A program made the translations under genes and the position numbers. A model generated the notes under the pieces. The model had not been told where the DNA came from. It saw nothing but the letters and a program-made list of their open reading frames with translations, and made no database searches. Shown in pieces: positions 21,648 to 30,144 of a stretch of 64,000 nucleotides of DNA. This DNA comes from a virus: the IMG/VR virus record IMGVR_UViG_3300042883_000668, positions 21,962 through 85,961 of that record, one strand, 5' to 3'. Numbering within the stretch: position 1 is the stretch's first letter; each line of letters opens with the position of its first letter.

Positions 21648-23198
21648 ATGGGAAGAATTATCTTAGCTATCGGTAATCCTGGTAGTGGCAAATCTAGAGC
21701 CATATTAAATTTAGATGAGAATACAACTCTATTAGTTAAACCTAATAGAAAAGAACTACCTTTTAAGGGTGGTGCTGTGAAATACAGTTCAGAAAAAGGT
21801 AATGTAGTAAATTGTTCTACATTTCCAGAGCTTAAAGTTATATTAACTAAAGCTAATGATGGTACAAAATTCAAAACAATTGTTGTTGAGGATTTTACTC
21901 ACTTTTTAACTAATAGAGTTATGGCTGATGCCAAAATTAATGGGTTCTACTAAAATTGAAGCTCAGGATAAACCTATTTAACTGACTGGAAACTCCTTAG
22001 AGTCTTACACACTCCCTACAACAGTGATGATTGTAGTATAGTAAAAGAGGTAAGAATTGGACAATCAGCAGCCAAGCATCTTTATGAGATGAAGGTTCAA
22101 CGACTATCGAAACACATATTTGTGAAAATATGAATGGAGTAGAGTAGACAAATTTTAGTCGAAAATTTGTCGAAAAGGTAGGTTATTATTTTATCTTTGT
22201 AATAAAATAAATAATATGAGAAAAATTAATGGTAAATTAACAAAAGAATATCAAGCTTGGAAAGCAATGAAAGCTAGATGTTATTCTAATTGTCATAAAG
22301 ATAAAAATTATCAATTGAATAATATTCAAGTTTGTGATAGATGGAAAAATTCTTTTAAAAACTTTTTACAAGATATGGGAGTATCTCCTGAAAATCATTC
22401 TTTAGATAGAATTGATAATCTAGGTAATTATGAACCAAATAATTGTAAATGGGCAACAGCTAAAGAACAAACTTCTAATAGAAGTGATTTTAATTTAAAA
22501 TACACTTATAACGGAGAAACAAAAATACTTTCTGAATGGGCTGAATTATATAATTTAGATTATAATAATTTGCATAAAAGAATATTTAGAAGTAATATGT
22601 GTTTTGAAGAAGCTATTGTTTATGACAATTTAAAATTAATTTTTTATAAAAAAGAATTTAAAACTGCTCAAGAATGGAGTAAGTTATTAAATATACCTTT
22701 AAGTATTATTTATGATAGAAAATCAAGAGGTTGGACATCTGAAAGAATGTTTGAACAACCTATTGGTGCAAAGAAAAATGTAATAAAAGATATAGTCTGA
22801 CGTATAATGAAAATTATACGATATTTGTTCAAAAGTGGTCAGATTTAGCAGTTGACGTATTTCAAGGCTTGATTAAGATGGAAGAAAAGTTACGTGATGA
22901 TTTAAATGTGATAGTGATAGGACATACTGAAAGAAGTACTAATATGAATGGTGATACAGAAATTACTCTACAAACTGTAGGTAAATTATTGGATAACCAG
23001 ATTAAGATTCCTTCTTATTTTACTTATGTCTTACATGCTGATGTAAAAGAAGTGAATGGAAAAATGGAATATTCATTTTTAACTAATTATGATGGTCTAA
23101 GACTTGCTAAATCTCCAGAAGGTTGTTTAGATAAGTTTGAACCAAATGATTATAGATTAATTTTGGATAAAATAGCAAAATATCAATTAGGAGAGTAA
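21648..23198 (+). CDS. RecA-like phage ATPase, interrupted by a group I intron
   Basis: Two exons, 21648-21945 and 22828-23198, join in frame to 222 residues. Exon 1 has the Walker A motif GNPGSGKS (9-16) and a Walker B-like IVVEDF near residue 85. Exon 2 carries VIVIGHTER and the C-terminal core. The joined sequence at the junction reads KINGFQKWSDLA, which is continuous with the family pattern. Proteins like this (AAA ATPase, RecA/Sak4-like) in phages support recombination and replication, and here it sits between the replicative helicase and SSB. Without splicing the protein would stop soon after the junction (at 21953). Confidence 0.8.
22192..22199 (+). promoter_or_regulatory. Promoter element for the intron endonuclease gene
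   Basis: TATCTTTG fits the Bacteroidetes -7 consensus TAnnTTTG and lies 16 nt before the ATG at 22216. A TTTG at about 22166-22169 could be the -33 element at a slightly long spacing. A private promoter inside the intron would let the endonuclease be made independently of the spliced host gene. Confidence 0.45.
22216..22800 (+). CDS. Intron-encoded HNH-type homing endonuclease
   Basis: A 194-residue protein. Residues about 1-95 show the pattern W-x2-MKARCYS, VCDRWKNSFKNFLQDMG, SLDRIDNLGNYEPNNC and KWAT of phage HNH-type homing endonucleases. Two C-terminal repeats (ILSEWAELYNL; TAQEWSKLLNI) are helix-turn-helix DNA-binding modules. It probably cuts intron-less copies of the ATPase gene. The final codons and stop TGA lie in the conserved P7 strand of the intron, so protein and ribozyme share sequence. 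Confidence 0.85.
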   Translation: MRKINGKLTKEYQAWKAMKARCYSNCHKDKNYQLNNIQVCDRWKNSFKNFLQDMGVSPENHSLDRIDNLGNYEPNNCKWATAKEQTSNRSDFNLKYTYNGETKILSEWAELYNLDYNNLHKRIFRSNMCFEEAIVYDNLKLIFYKKEFKTAQEWSKLLNIPLSIIYDRKSRGWTSERMFEQPIGAKKNVIKDIV

Positions 23199-23241
23199 TC
23201 CTTTCCTATAATTTAAATTATTAATTATAAAAACAAAAATT

Positions 23242-23835
23242 ATGTTCAATTTTGAAAATGCAGAAGTATCTAAAGGTAATTACAAAGAAACTATTAAACC
23301 AGGAATTAGTGTAGTTAAAACTACAGCTATTACTACTGGTGTTAGTTCACAAAAACAAACTCCTTATTTAGAGTTTGTAGTAGAAGATTCACATGGTGCT
23401 GAATTAAAACAACAGTATTATTTAAGTACTGTAGTTAATCCTGGTAAACAAAAGTCTGCTTGGGATATTTCTAAGAATGCAATTTTAGCATTAGTTGCTG
23501 CATCTAATAACTTAGACGAAGCTACAGCTAAAACTAAAATGCCTAATGCTAAATCTGCTGAAGAATTAGCTCAGAAGTTAGCTATCTTATTAACAGGTAA
23601 AGAATTCAGATTAAAAATTACTGGTGAAGAGAAAATTTCTCAAAAAGGTACTAAGTATGTAGCTTCTTCATTTGGTAATGGTGTATTTTGTGAGTCTAAA
23701 TCAGTATCTGAAGCAGATTCTAAATTATACTTTAGTGCTGATAAGAATGTTAAAAAATTAGCTATTGAACCAGCGAATACTGCAGATGCTCAATCAGCAT
23801 TCTCTAGTCCTGCTGATGATTCAGTTACATTTTAA
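23242..23835 (+). CDS. ssb: Single-stranded DNA-binding protein (candidate)
   Basis: A 197-residue protein. The N-terminal part (IKPGISVVKTTAITTG, then TPYLEFVVED) fits an OB-like fold; the C-terminus ends PADDSVTF, an acidic tail with a terminal phenylalanine, as in SSB proteins where it recruits partners. It lies between the RecA-like ATPase and primase genes. It starts behind the strong leader TAAAAACAAAAATT, and codon use is regular, suggesting abundant protein. The SSB call rests on tail, context and pattern, not on a profile match. Confidence 0.65.
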   Translation: MFNFENAEVSKGNYKETIKPGISVVKTTAITTGVSSQKQTPYLEFVVEDSHGAELKQQYYLSTVVNPGKQKSAWDISKNAILALVAASNNLDEATAKTKMPNAKSAEELAQKLAILLTGKEFRLKITGEEKISQKGTKYVASSFGNGVFCESKSVSEADSKLYFSADKNVKKLAIEPANTADAQSAFSSPADDSVTF

Positions 23836-23836
23836 T

Positions 23837-23908
23837 TTGTCACATATTTGTCTATATTTGTGACAATAAAACAATACTCCTTAACCCCGTAAGGTTAGGG
23901 AGTTTTTT
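23837..23908 (+). terminator. Two hairpins after ssb, with an embedded promoter-like octamer
   Basis: Hairpin 1 pairs TTGTCACA with TGTGACAA (about 23837-23865). Hairpin 2 pairs 23876-23886 with 23893-23903 (11 bp, one G-T) and is followed by a run of T, a classic intrinsic terminator. TATATTTG at 23853-23860, inside hairpin 1, matches the -7 element and could start a transcript that runs through the terminator into the primase gene at 23920. Confidence 0.65.
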
Positions 23909-23919
23909 AATTTAAATTT

Positions 23920-24930
23920 ATGTTCAACTTTGATAGTGCAAGTTTACAGATAACAAAAGATGAAATACTTAAGTATATTACAGAGTTACAGATATTAGAA
24001 AGATATTGTAGTAATTATAAATCAATAGATTCTAGTTTTAAATCAGAATTCTATAATGATAGAAATGCCAGTTGTAGAATAGTAATTAGTGCATCAGGAA
24101 TACCTTATTATAAAGATTTTGGTAATGGAGATTATTTTCTAGCATTTGATTATGTAAGTAGAAAGTATGGATCTAACTATCATGAAACTTGTAATATCAT
24201 TGCTAATGATTTTGGATTAAAAAGTACTAACTTTAATGTTACTCCTCAATTATTAATATCTAATGATACTCCTAAGCTAGTTAAAGTTAAATCTAATATT
24301 CAAGTAGTCGTAAGACCATTTAACATGTTAGATTATTACTATTGGAATCAATATCATATTTCACTAGCAACCTTACAATTATTTAATGTCAAAGCTTGTA
24401 AGAATGTTTATTTAGTCAAAGGAGATAAGCATTATGTGTTTAATCATAAGAATGATAATCCTTTATATTCTTATAAATTCTTTAAAAATAATACAGAATA
24501 TCTTAAAATTTATAGTCCTTATTCAGTTACTAAAGAAGGTAAATGGTTAAGTAATGTAGGTGCAGATTGTTTACAAGGTTATGATCAATTACCTGAAACT
24601 GGAGATTTACTTATTATAACAAAATCAATGAAAGACGTTTTGTGTCTATATGAAATGCAATATAATTCTGTAGCAGTACAAGCTGAAACAAATGACTTAT
24701 CTAAAAAAAGTTATGAAGAATTAAAAAGAAGATTTGGTATTATAATTTCTTTATATGATAATGATGAAGCTGGTAAAAATGGAGCACAAAAACTTTTGGA
24801 AAAGTATAATATTTTACCTATCTTTATACCTGAAATCACAGGTTGTAAAGACATAAGTGATTTTATAAAATCAAATAACTTAGTTAAAGCTAAGAAATTA
24901 ATTATAAAATTATTAAATGGGAAAATTTAA
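23920..24930 (+). CDS. DNA primase, TOPRIM type
   Basis: A 336-residue primase. The N-terminal part (FYNDRNASCRI, then YKDFGNGDYFLAFDYV) corresponds to the DnaG/phage zinc-binding region but has lost the zinc cysteines. The TOPRIM domain begins near residue 230: ITKSMKDVLCL replaces the usual E-G-x-x-D opening with K, a change also seen in other phage primases, and SLYDNDEAG near 275-283 carries the DxD. It makes RNA primers for lagging-strand synthesis. The stop overlaps the HNH gene by 14 nt. Confidence 0.8.
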   Translation: MFNFDSASLQITKDEILKYITELQILERYCSNYKSIDSSFKSEFYNDRNASCRIVISASGIPYYKDFGNGDYFLAFDYVSRKYGSNYHETCNIIANDFGLKSTNFNVTPQLLISNDTPKLVKVKSNIQVVVRPFNMLDYYYWNQYHISLATLQLFNVKACKNVYLVKGDKHYVFNHKNDNPLYSYKFFKNNTEYLKIYSPYSVTKEGKWLSNVGADCLQGYDQLPETGDLLIITKSMKDVLCLYEMQYNSVAVQAETNDLSKKSYEELKRRFGIIISLYDNDEAGKNGAQKLLEKYNILPIFIPEITGCKDISDFIKSNNLVKAKKLIIKLLNGKI

Positions 24931-25495
24931 AGATTTAACAGGAAATGTTTATGGTAGACTTACAGTAATAAAATTAGATAGTAGGAGAATTAAACCAAAA
25001 TCTCAACTTCCATCTATTTATTGGTTATGTAAATGTATTTGTGGTAAAGAAAAAGTTATAGCTGGAAGTTCTCTTAAACAAAATTTAACAAAAAGTTGTG
25101 GATGTATAGTTAAAGAATCAGGATTAAAAATTAGTGGACATCGAAGTTCTACTCGTGGAGCATTTGATGATTTACATAATGTTTATATGCGTGGTGCTAA
25201 AAGAAGAAATCTAATTTTTAATTTGACAATTGATGAATTTAAAAATTTAACAAGCAATAATTGTCATTATTGTGACGTTCCACCTTCACAGGTGAGAAAA
25301 TCTCAATCTAAATATAATTCTGAATCTAAAAATTACACATATAATGGTATAGATAGATTAGACTCTACTAAAGGATATATTTTAGGAAATGTAGTATCTT
25401 GTTGTCATACTTGTAATATTATGAAAAGAGATAAATCGTATTTAGAATTCTTAATTAGAATTGAGAAAATATATGAAAAATTAATTAAAAATTAA
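24917..25495 (+). CDS. Free-standing HNH endonuclease with zinc fingers
   Basis: A 192-residue protein. An N-terminal module (LTGNVYGRLTVIKLD, WLCKCICGKEK, SCGC) is a zinc-binding DNA-recognition unit common in phage HNH enzymes. The C-terminal part has CHYC near residue 117, GIDRLDSTKGY near 148 and CCHTCNIMK near 164, a zinc-supported HNH fold. It overlaps the end of the primase gene by 14 nt without disrupting it, so it is a free-standing mobile gene. Confidence 0.85.
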   Translation: MGKFKDLTGNVYGRLTVIKLDSRRIKPKSQLPSIYWLCKCICGKEKVIAGSSLKQNLTKSCGCIVKESGLKISGHRSSTRGAFDDLHNVYMRGAKRRNLIFNLTIDEFKNLTSNNCHYCDVPPSQVRKSQSKYNSESKNYTYNGIDRLDSTKGYILGNVVSCCHTCNIMKRDKSYLEFLIRIEKIYEKLIKN

Positions 25496-25501
25496 TATAT
25501 T

Positions 25502-25792
25502 ATGATAAATTTAAACTGGCAACAATTTGTTGAAAAGTATTCTCCAATAAAGAATACATTTGTAAAAGATGCTGCATGTGATGGACACTTGTTTCAAGAA
25601 ACTGATCACTTAAAAGATATACCTAAAAATAAAATATGGACATTATTAGATAATAATGATGGTGAAGATATGTTTATTCTTAATGGATTATGGTTTATTA
25701 ATGCATTAGGGTATTTAGTAGCAAGAGAAGAATATGCTTTAGAAGAAAAAACTGAAGTAAGATTAGAAGATGGATATGAAATAAAAGAATAA
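25502..25792 (+). CDS. Conserved hypothetical phage protein
   Basis: A 96-residue acidic protein (start MINLNWQQFVEKYSPIKN). It resembles a small protein frequently found in Bacteroidetes phages, with FILNGLWFINALGYLVA in the middle, of unknown role. It precedes the next gene by 2 nt. Confidence 0.65.
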   Translation: MINLNWQQFVEKYSPIKNTFVKDAACDGHLFQETDHLKDIPKNKIWTLLDNNDGEDMFILNGLWFINALGYLVAREEYALEEKTEVRLEDGYEIKE

Positions 25793-25794
25793 TT

Positions 25795-26235
25795 ATGGAA
25801 ATAATAAAAGTAAGTTTTGATCCCACTGAAATTTGGAATCATGAAGATTTTAGACAATTAATTAAAGCAATTAATGAAAATGATTATTCACATTTAGGAT
25901 TTGAATATGAATTATGGATTATTACTACAAATGATAGTCTTGCTTATATTAATGCCTTAGCTACACAACTTGATATTCCATCAGAAAGAGTTCAAATGTG
26001 TTTAAATGACTCTACTAAAGTAGGTATTATAATATTAAATAGTGACATTCATTTTGATAATGATCAAGTTATTATTAATACTTTAAGACCTAATACTACA
26101 CTTAATCCTGTAGGTATTTTAGTAGATAGAAAAATAGATTATCCAGGTATGGGACTTAAGTATATTAAGAACTTAGATACTTGGACAATGGCAATTATGA
26201 GAGAGAGGAATGGTGATGAGAAGAAAATTTGTTAA
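25795..26235 (+). CDS. Hypothetical alpha/beta protein
   Basis: A 146-residue protein with alternating strands and helices (LWIITTNDSLAYINALATQL, then VGIIILNSD). The order is reminiscent of HAD-like phosphatase or receiver-type Rossmann folds, but no catalytic set is clear. It overlaps the nuclease gene by 26 nt. Confidence 0.5.
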   Translation: MEIIKVSFDPTEIWNHEDFRQLIKAINENDYSHLGFEYELWIITTNDSLAYINALATQLDIPSERVQMCLNDSTKVGIIILNSDIHFDNDQVIINTLRPNTTLNPVGILVDRKIDYPGMGLKYIKNLDTWTMAIMRERNGDEKKIC

Positions 26236-26782
26236 GAAAACTAAAGTTTCTACAAAACCAAAGAAAAAAGCAGTTCCTCATGGAGTTCCAACTGTACATG
26301 ATGGTGTTCAACTAAGATCTGGATTAGAGAAAGTATGTTATCAGGCTTTACAGAAAGCCGGTATAACACACTTTAATTATGAAGATGATGTATTTGAACT
26401 ACAATCTAAATTTACTGCTTCAGGAACTAGTTATCAGCTTTATAAACGTATGATGACTTATGATGAAGCTAAAGCAGAAGGAATAAATGCTAGATTTAAA
26501 GATAAAAATAAAGCAAAGTATGTTTATCAATTTGGAGAAGTTACTAATAAAATGAGAGCAATCACTATTAAACCTGATTTTAGTTGTTTAAACAAAGACA
26601 CTAAAACTGGTTGGATTATAGAAACTAAGGGAGATTATACTAATGAGTATCTTCTTAAGTTAAGATTGTTTAAGTATTGGTGGACTATGAATGGATGGAT
26701 TATAGATTACTTTGCTCCTAACAACTTAACTAATGTAAACAAATGTATTAAATTAATTAAAGAAAAATATTATGGATTATAG
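26210..26782 (+). CDS. Endonuclease I-like Holliday junction resolvase (PDDEXK)
   Basis: A 190-residue nuclease. The order SGLEK (E40), FNYEDD, KPDF (D123) and WIIETKG (E138, K140) matches phage T7 endonuclease I, whose catalytic set is E, D, E, K. Between residues about 65 and 115 there is extra sequence compared with T7. It would resolve branched DNA before packaging or during recombination. A lysine-rich N-terminus precedes the domain. GAGAGGA before the ATG is a Shine-Dalgarno-like exception. Confidence 0.8.
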   Translation: MVMRRKFVKKTKVSTKPKKKAVPHGVPTVHDGVQLRSGLEKVCYQALQKAGITHFNYEDDVFELQSKFTASGTSYQLYKRMMTYDEAKAEGINARFKDKNKAKYVYQFGEVTNKMRAITIKPDFSCLNKDTKTGWIIETKGDYTNEYLLKLRLFKYWWTMNGWIIDYFAPNNLTNVNKCIKLIKEKYYGL

Positions 26783-27251
26783 AGATAAATTTAAAAAAAT
26801 AAAAAGTGTCTACTTTATTACAATGTGTATTTGTAGTGTATTATTAGGTTGGTGTATTGGTAGATTAATTTTTTCAGATTATTCAAAACCTAAACTAATA
26901 CCTAAACCAAGTCCTTGTGCAGATACCGTTAGAATAGAAGGTTTCAGTGAAAACAATTTGATAGAATTTATGATGCTTATTGAAATACAATATCCTGAAA
27001 TTGTATTAGCTCAAGCTAAATTAGAATCTGGTAATTTTACATCTGAAAGATTTAAAAAATATAATGCTTTATTTGGTTTCCAAACATCAGATACAAATAT
27101 TATAAAATATAAATCTTGGAAAGAGTCAGTTATTCATTATAAAGCTTGGCAAATGAAAAGACTTAAAAGTAATGAAAATTATTATGACTTTTTAATTAGA
27201 ATAAAATATGCCTCAGATAGTAATTATATTAACAAATTAAAACAATTTTAA
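26772..27251 (+). CDS. Membrane-anchored glucosaminidase-like protein
   Basis: A 159-residue protein. Residues 13-34 form a signal anchor; residues about 70-155 match the glucosaminidase (FlgJ/GH73-like) fold, with the proposed catalytic glutamate E85 in AQAKLESG, then NALFGFQ and a C-terminal helical part. It should act on peptidoglycan from the outer face of the inner membrane. It could be the phage endolysin or help DNA passage, although it lies in the replication block rather than beside a holin gene. Confidence 0.7.
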   Translation: MDYRDKFKKIKSVYFITMCICSVLLGWCIGRLIFSDYSKPKLIPKPSPCADTVRIEGFSENNLIEFMMLIEIQYPEIVLAQAKLESGNFTSERFKKYNALFGFQTSDTNIIKYKSWKESVIHYKAWQMKRLKSNENYYDFLIRIKYASDSNYINKLKQF

Positions 27252-27252
27252 A

Positions 27253-27435
27253 ATGCCAAAAGTAAACTACGCAGATTTAGAATCTGTAACAAAGTTTTTA
27301 GATAAATTAAGTTATGAACTTGAGATTGGTATTGAACCAGGAATCTGGAGTAAAAAAACAATACTTAAAGCTAAAGAATTATCTAAAATGATTAAAGATA
27401 AATACACTGAAATAAAACCTGATTATGAAAAGTAG
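27253..27435 (+). CDS. Small hypothetical protein
   Basis: A 60-residue helical protein (start MPKVNYADLESVTKFLDK). It begins 1 nt after the previous stop and overlaps the exonuclease gene by 11 nt. No function recognised. Confidence 0.6.
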   Translation: MPKVNYADLESVTKFLDKLSYELEIGIEPGIWSKKTILKAKELSKMIKDKYTEIKPDYEK

Positions 27436-28219
27436 TATTGCAATAATAGATTTAGACTCATTGTGTTATACTGCATTTCATCCTAATAAACAATTAGATG
27501 AATTTGGTATACCAATGAGAACTGATGACAATACAAAGTTTTTGTATATTGATAAATCAGAAGAAGAAATTGAATTATCTTGTGATAATTTAATGAGAAT
27601 GGTTTTAGAAAATTCTAAAGCTACACATTACATTGCTTTTATTAAAGGTAAAAATACTATAGCTAGTAAATTAGCAGTAGATCCTTTATATAAGCAAGAT
27701 AGAACTAAAGAATCTCCTAAAATGTGGGGATTTACAAAAGATTATTTTATTAAAAAACATGGTGCAATAGAAGTAAATAATATTGAAACGGATGATGCTG
27801 TAAATATTGCTAGATTAAATATTCCAAATGCTTTTATTTGTGCCATAGATTCTGATCTATTAGGATTAGAAGGTACTCATTACAATTGGAAAACTGGAAA
27901 TTGGATTACTTGTACTAAAGAAGAAGCTAATTTGAAGTTTTGGCAAGATATGATTAAAGGAACTCACAATAATACTAAAGGAATTCCAAAAAAAGGTCAA
28001 GTGTATGTAAATAAGTTGTTTAATAATGTAAATAATAATTATGCAATTAATGTATTACATGAATATATTGAACATTTTGGTGAAGAAATTGGAATTAAAG
28101 AATACTATAAAAATTATATCTGTTTGTATATACTGGAAAAATATGATAATATGATAATTCCAGAACCAATAAAAAGCACAGAAGTTTATGCAAGAACGCT
28201 TGGAGTGGTTGGAGAATAA
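27425..28219 (+). CDS. FEN/PIN-type 5'-3' exonuclease
   Basis: A 264-residue protein. IDLDSLCY at residues 8-15 gives the first acidic pair (D9, D11), ETDDAVNIA near 121 the central cluster, and AIDSDLLGL near 140 the third; MIKGTHNNTKGIP near 178 corresponds to the helix-hairpin region that binds DNA. This is the layout of phage RNase H/flap endonucleases that remove RNA primers. It overlaps the downstream gene by 32 nt. Confidence 0.75.
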   Translation: MKSSIAIIDLDSLCYTAFHPNKQLDEFGIPMRTDDNTKFLYIDKSEEEIELSCDNLMRMVLENSKATHYIAFIKGKNTIASKLAVDPLYKQDRTKESPKMWGFTKDYFIKKHGAIEVNNIETDDAVNIARLNIPNAFICAIDSDLLGLEGTHYNWKTGNWITCTKEEANLKFWQDMIKGTHNNTKGIPKKGQVYVNKLFNNVNNNYAINVLHEYIEHFGEEIGIKEYYKNYICLYILEKYDNMIIPEPIKSTEVYARTLGVVGE

Positions 28220-28781
28220 TGGTTATATTAATAATAATGTAATTAAAAATACCAAAACTACAACATTTTTAATGCCTTTAATTGGCATATCTGAATTTAG
28301 TATTGAACATCTTAACCCTAAATTGTTAATAAATGCTCATATTAAAAGTAAAGAAGATAAATTAATTTATGTAATTTTGAATAAGTTAGACTTTCCTGAA
28401 CAAGCTAATGATTATGTAATTATTCAAAATTTAAATGAACACTTTGTTGAATACATTGACGAAGAACAAGAATACATATTAATTTATAAAATACCTGAAC
28501 ACTTTTATGATGATTATGATAAAATACTAGATGGACAATATTCTAAAACTAGTATTCATTATAAAGAAATCATGATTAGAGTTTATGGTATACAAACAAA
28601 TAGAGATAATTATTTATCTACAGTTCATGATGTATTATATCCTACAATTATTAAAAGAGAGCAATATGCTGTATTTTTAAATGTAGATGTAAAGTTAATT
28701 CAAGAAGTATGTAGTAAACCTAAATTACCTTATGAAACATATAAAACTATAAAACAATTAAAAGAAAATTATGGAATATAA
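28188..28781 (+). CDS. Hypothetical protein
   Basis: A 197-residue acidic alpha/beta protein (start MQERLEWLENNGYINN). It overlaps the exonuclease gene by 32 nt and the next gene by 11 nt. No motif recognised; the operon suggests a nucleic-acid-related role. Confidence 0.6.
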   Translation: MQERLEWLENNGYINNNVIKNTKTTTFLMPLIGISEFSIEHLNPKLLINAHIKSKEDKLIYVILNKLDFPEQANDYVIIQNLNEHFVEYIDEEQEYILIYKIPEHFYDDYDKILDGQYSKTSIHYKEIMIRVYGIQTNRDNYLSTVHDVLYPTIIKREQYAVFLNVDVKLIQEVCSKPKLPYETYKTIKQLKENYGI

Positions 28782-28983
28782 AGAAAGAGTAGACCAAATT
28801 GTTGAATCTAGTAATCAAAGAACAGAAAGAATGTTTCCAATATTGAATAAAATAGATAGGATTTGGAATCACCATTCAGATTTACAATTTTGTGAATTGG
28901 TTAAATTAATTGTTTTAGATAGTACTGACTTAGAATTTACTAAAAAATTAGATGAATATATAGATGACAATGGAATTAAATAA
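28771..28983 (+). CDS. Small hypothetical protein
   Basis: A 70-residue helical acidic protein (start MEYKERVDQIVESSNQRTE). It overlaps both neighbours (11 and 20 nt). Function unknown. Confidence 0.6.
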   Translation: MEYKERVDQIVESSNQRTERMFPILNKIDRIWNHHSDLQFCELVKLIVLDSTDLEFTKKLDEYIDDNGIK

Positions 28984-29791
28984 TTATACAATAGATGATT
29001 TTATTAAAATAGAACCTGTAATTTTTGAATATTGTGTAAACTTAACACAAAAGAAAACCTCCACTTCTTGGTATAGAGACGTAGCTGATGCTAAAGACCT
29101 ATATCAAGAGGTTTTCTTGTTTGTACATGATACTTATTTCAATAAGCCTAAAGAACCAACATATGAAGGTAGATTTATTCAAATAATGAAAAATGCTACA
29201 TATTGGGCTTATCATAAAAGAATTACTACAGCAAATTCAAGAATTTACAGAAGTTTGAATAGAATTGATGATTCACCTAAAGATTTATTTTTATTTGAAC
29301 AATCAAGTTATGAATCAGGTAAAACATACTTGAATTTTAAAGATAGTATTGACTATCAATATTACACTAAATCATTAGATCCAATAGAATTAAAAGCAGT
29401 AGAATTGTATTTACAAGGATACCCTATTAAAGAAATTGATGAAATGTGTAATAAGCGTAGAGGATTTTTTGAATATCTTATGAGATCTAAAGTAGCTAAA
29501 ATTGCAAAGAAAGATGTTGTTAAGCCATCTAAACCTATTAGAAAAATAGTTGAAAAAAAAATGAAACTAATAGAAGATGATGTTGCTTTTCTTAAAGCTA
29601 AAGTTAAAGATTATGATAAAATATTTACATCTAAAAGAATAAATGAAAAGAATATTAAATTATATTCATTATATTTGCAAGGTATTTGTCTTAAAGATAT
29701 AGGTAAAATATTTAAAAGATCTAAACATCAAGTTGCTGTAGAAATTTTTAGAATTAAACAAAAAATTAAAAAACATGGTACTGGAGAATAA
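28964..29791 (+). CDS. Sigma-factor-like protein with two C-terminal HTH units
   Basis: A 275-residue protein (274 or 273 if it starts at the second ATG, 28970). Residues 41-58 (ADAKDLYQEVFLFVHDTY) match sigma-70 region 2 as in ECF factors, and the following 50 residues fit region 2.3-2.4. Residues about 139-180 (LKAVELYLQGYPIKEIDEM) form a region 4-like HTH, and a second similar HTH with LYSLYLQGICLKDIGKIF lies at about 228-268. Two region 4-like units in tandem are unusual. It may direct host RNA polymerase to phage promoters. Identification is by pattern only. Confidence 0.65.
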   Translation: MTMELNNYTIDDFIKIEPVIFEYCVNLTQKKTSTSWYRDVADAKDLYQEVFLFVHDTYFNKPKEPTYEGRFIQIMKNATYWAYHKRITTANSRIYRSLNRIDDSPKDLFLFEQSSYESGKTYLNFKDSIDYQYYTKSLDPIELKAVELYLQGYPIKEIDEMCNKRRGFFEYLMRSKVAKIAKKDVVKPSKPIRKIVEKKMKLIEDDVAFLKAKVKDYDKIFTSKRINEKNIKLYSLYLQGICLKDIGKIFKRSKHQVAVEIFRIKQKIKKHGTGE

Positions 29792-30143
29792 ACATGAATT
29801 AATTCCTTTAGAAGAAAAAATTGAACATATTAAAGAAACACTTAAATTTGATAATGGTAAACCTTGTATAAGTGATATACCTCAATTAAGTTTAATGTCT
29901 TTAGCTAAAGTGTTTAATTATGGAGCTATAAAATATAGTAAATTTAACTACTCCCATGGCACGGAGTGGTTAAGATACTATGATGCTGCTCAAAGACATA
30001 TGAATGCTTGGATGACTTGTGAAGATATAGATGAATCTACACATCATCATTTAGACCATGCAATAGCTAGTCTTATGATGTTAAGAGAAAATATCCACCT
30101 TGATAAAGGTGTTGATAACAGAAATCCAATATATAAAAAATAA
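29775..30143 (+). CDS. DUF5664-type protein (dATP/dGTP diphosphohydrolase-like)
   Basis: A 122-residue protein. FDNGKPCISDIPQLSLM, YGAIKYSKFNY and HHHLDHAIASLMML follow the pattern of DUF5664, which databases link to dATP/dGTP diphosphohydrolases. The histidine/aspartate segment near residues 95-102 would bind metal. It probably tunes nucleotide pools during replication. It overlaps the sigma-like gene by 17 nt and lies 1 nt before the next gene. Confidence 0.65.
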   Translation: MVLENKHELIPLEEKIEHIKETLKFDNGKPCISDIPQLSLMSLAKVFNYGAIKYSKFNYSHGTEWLRYYDAAQRHMNAWMTCEDIDESTHHHLDHAIASLMMLRENIHLDKGVDNRNPIYKK

Positions 30144-30144
30144 T

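Larger units (their letters stand above)
21946..22827 (+). other. Group I intron with internal homing endonuclease gene
   Basis: An 882-nt intron. P1 is formed by exon UGGGU with GCUCA in the intron, giving the required U-G pair at the 5' splice site. The opening (AAAATTGAAGCTCAGG) strongly resembles the phage T4 td intron. Core: CAGCAGCCAAGC (P4/P6 region), GGTTCAACGACTAT (P7 5' strand with the G-binding site) and ATATAGTC near 22790 (P7 3' strand; GACTAT/ATAGTC pairs perfectly). It ends with G at 22827. The exons then join in frame over 669 nt. Confidence 0.88.
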
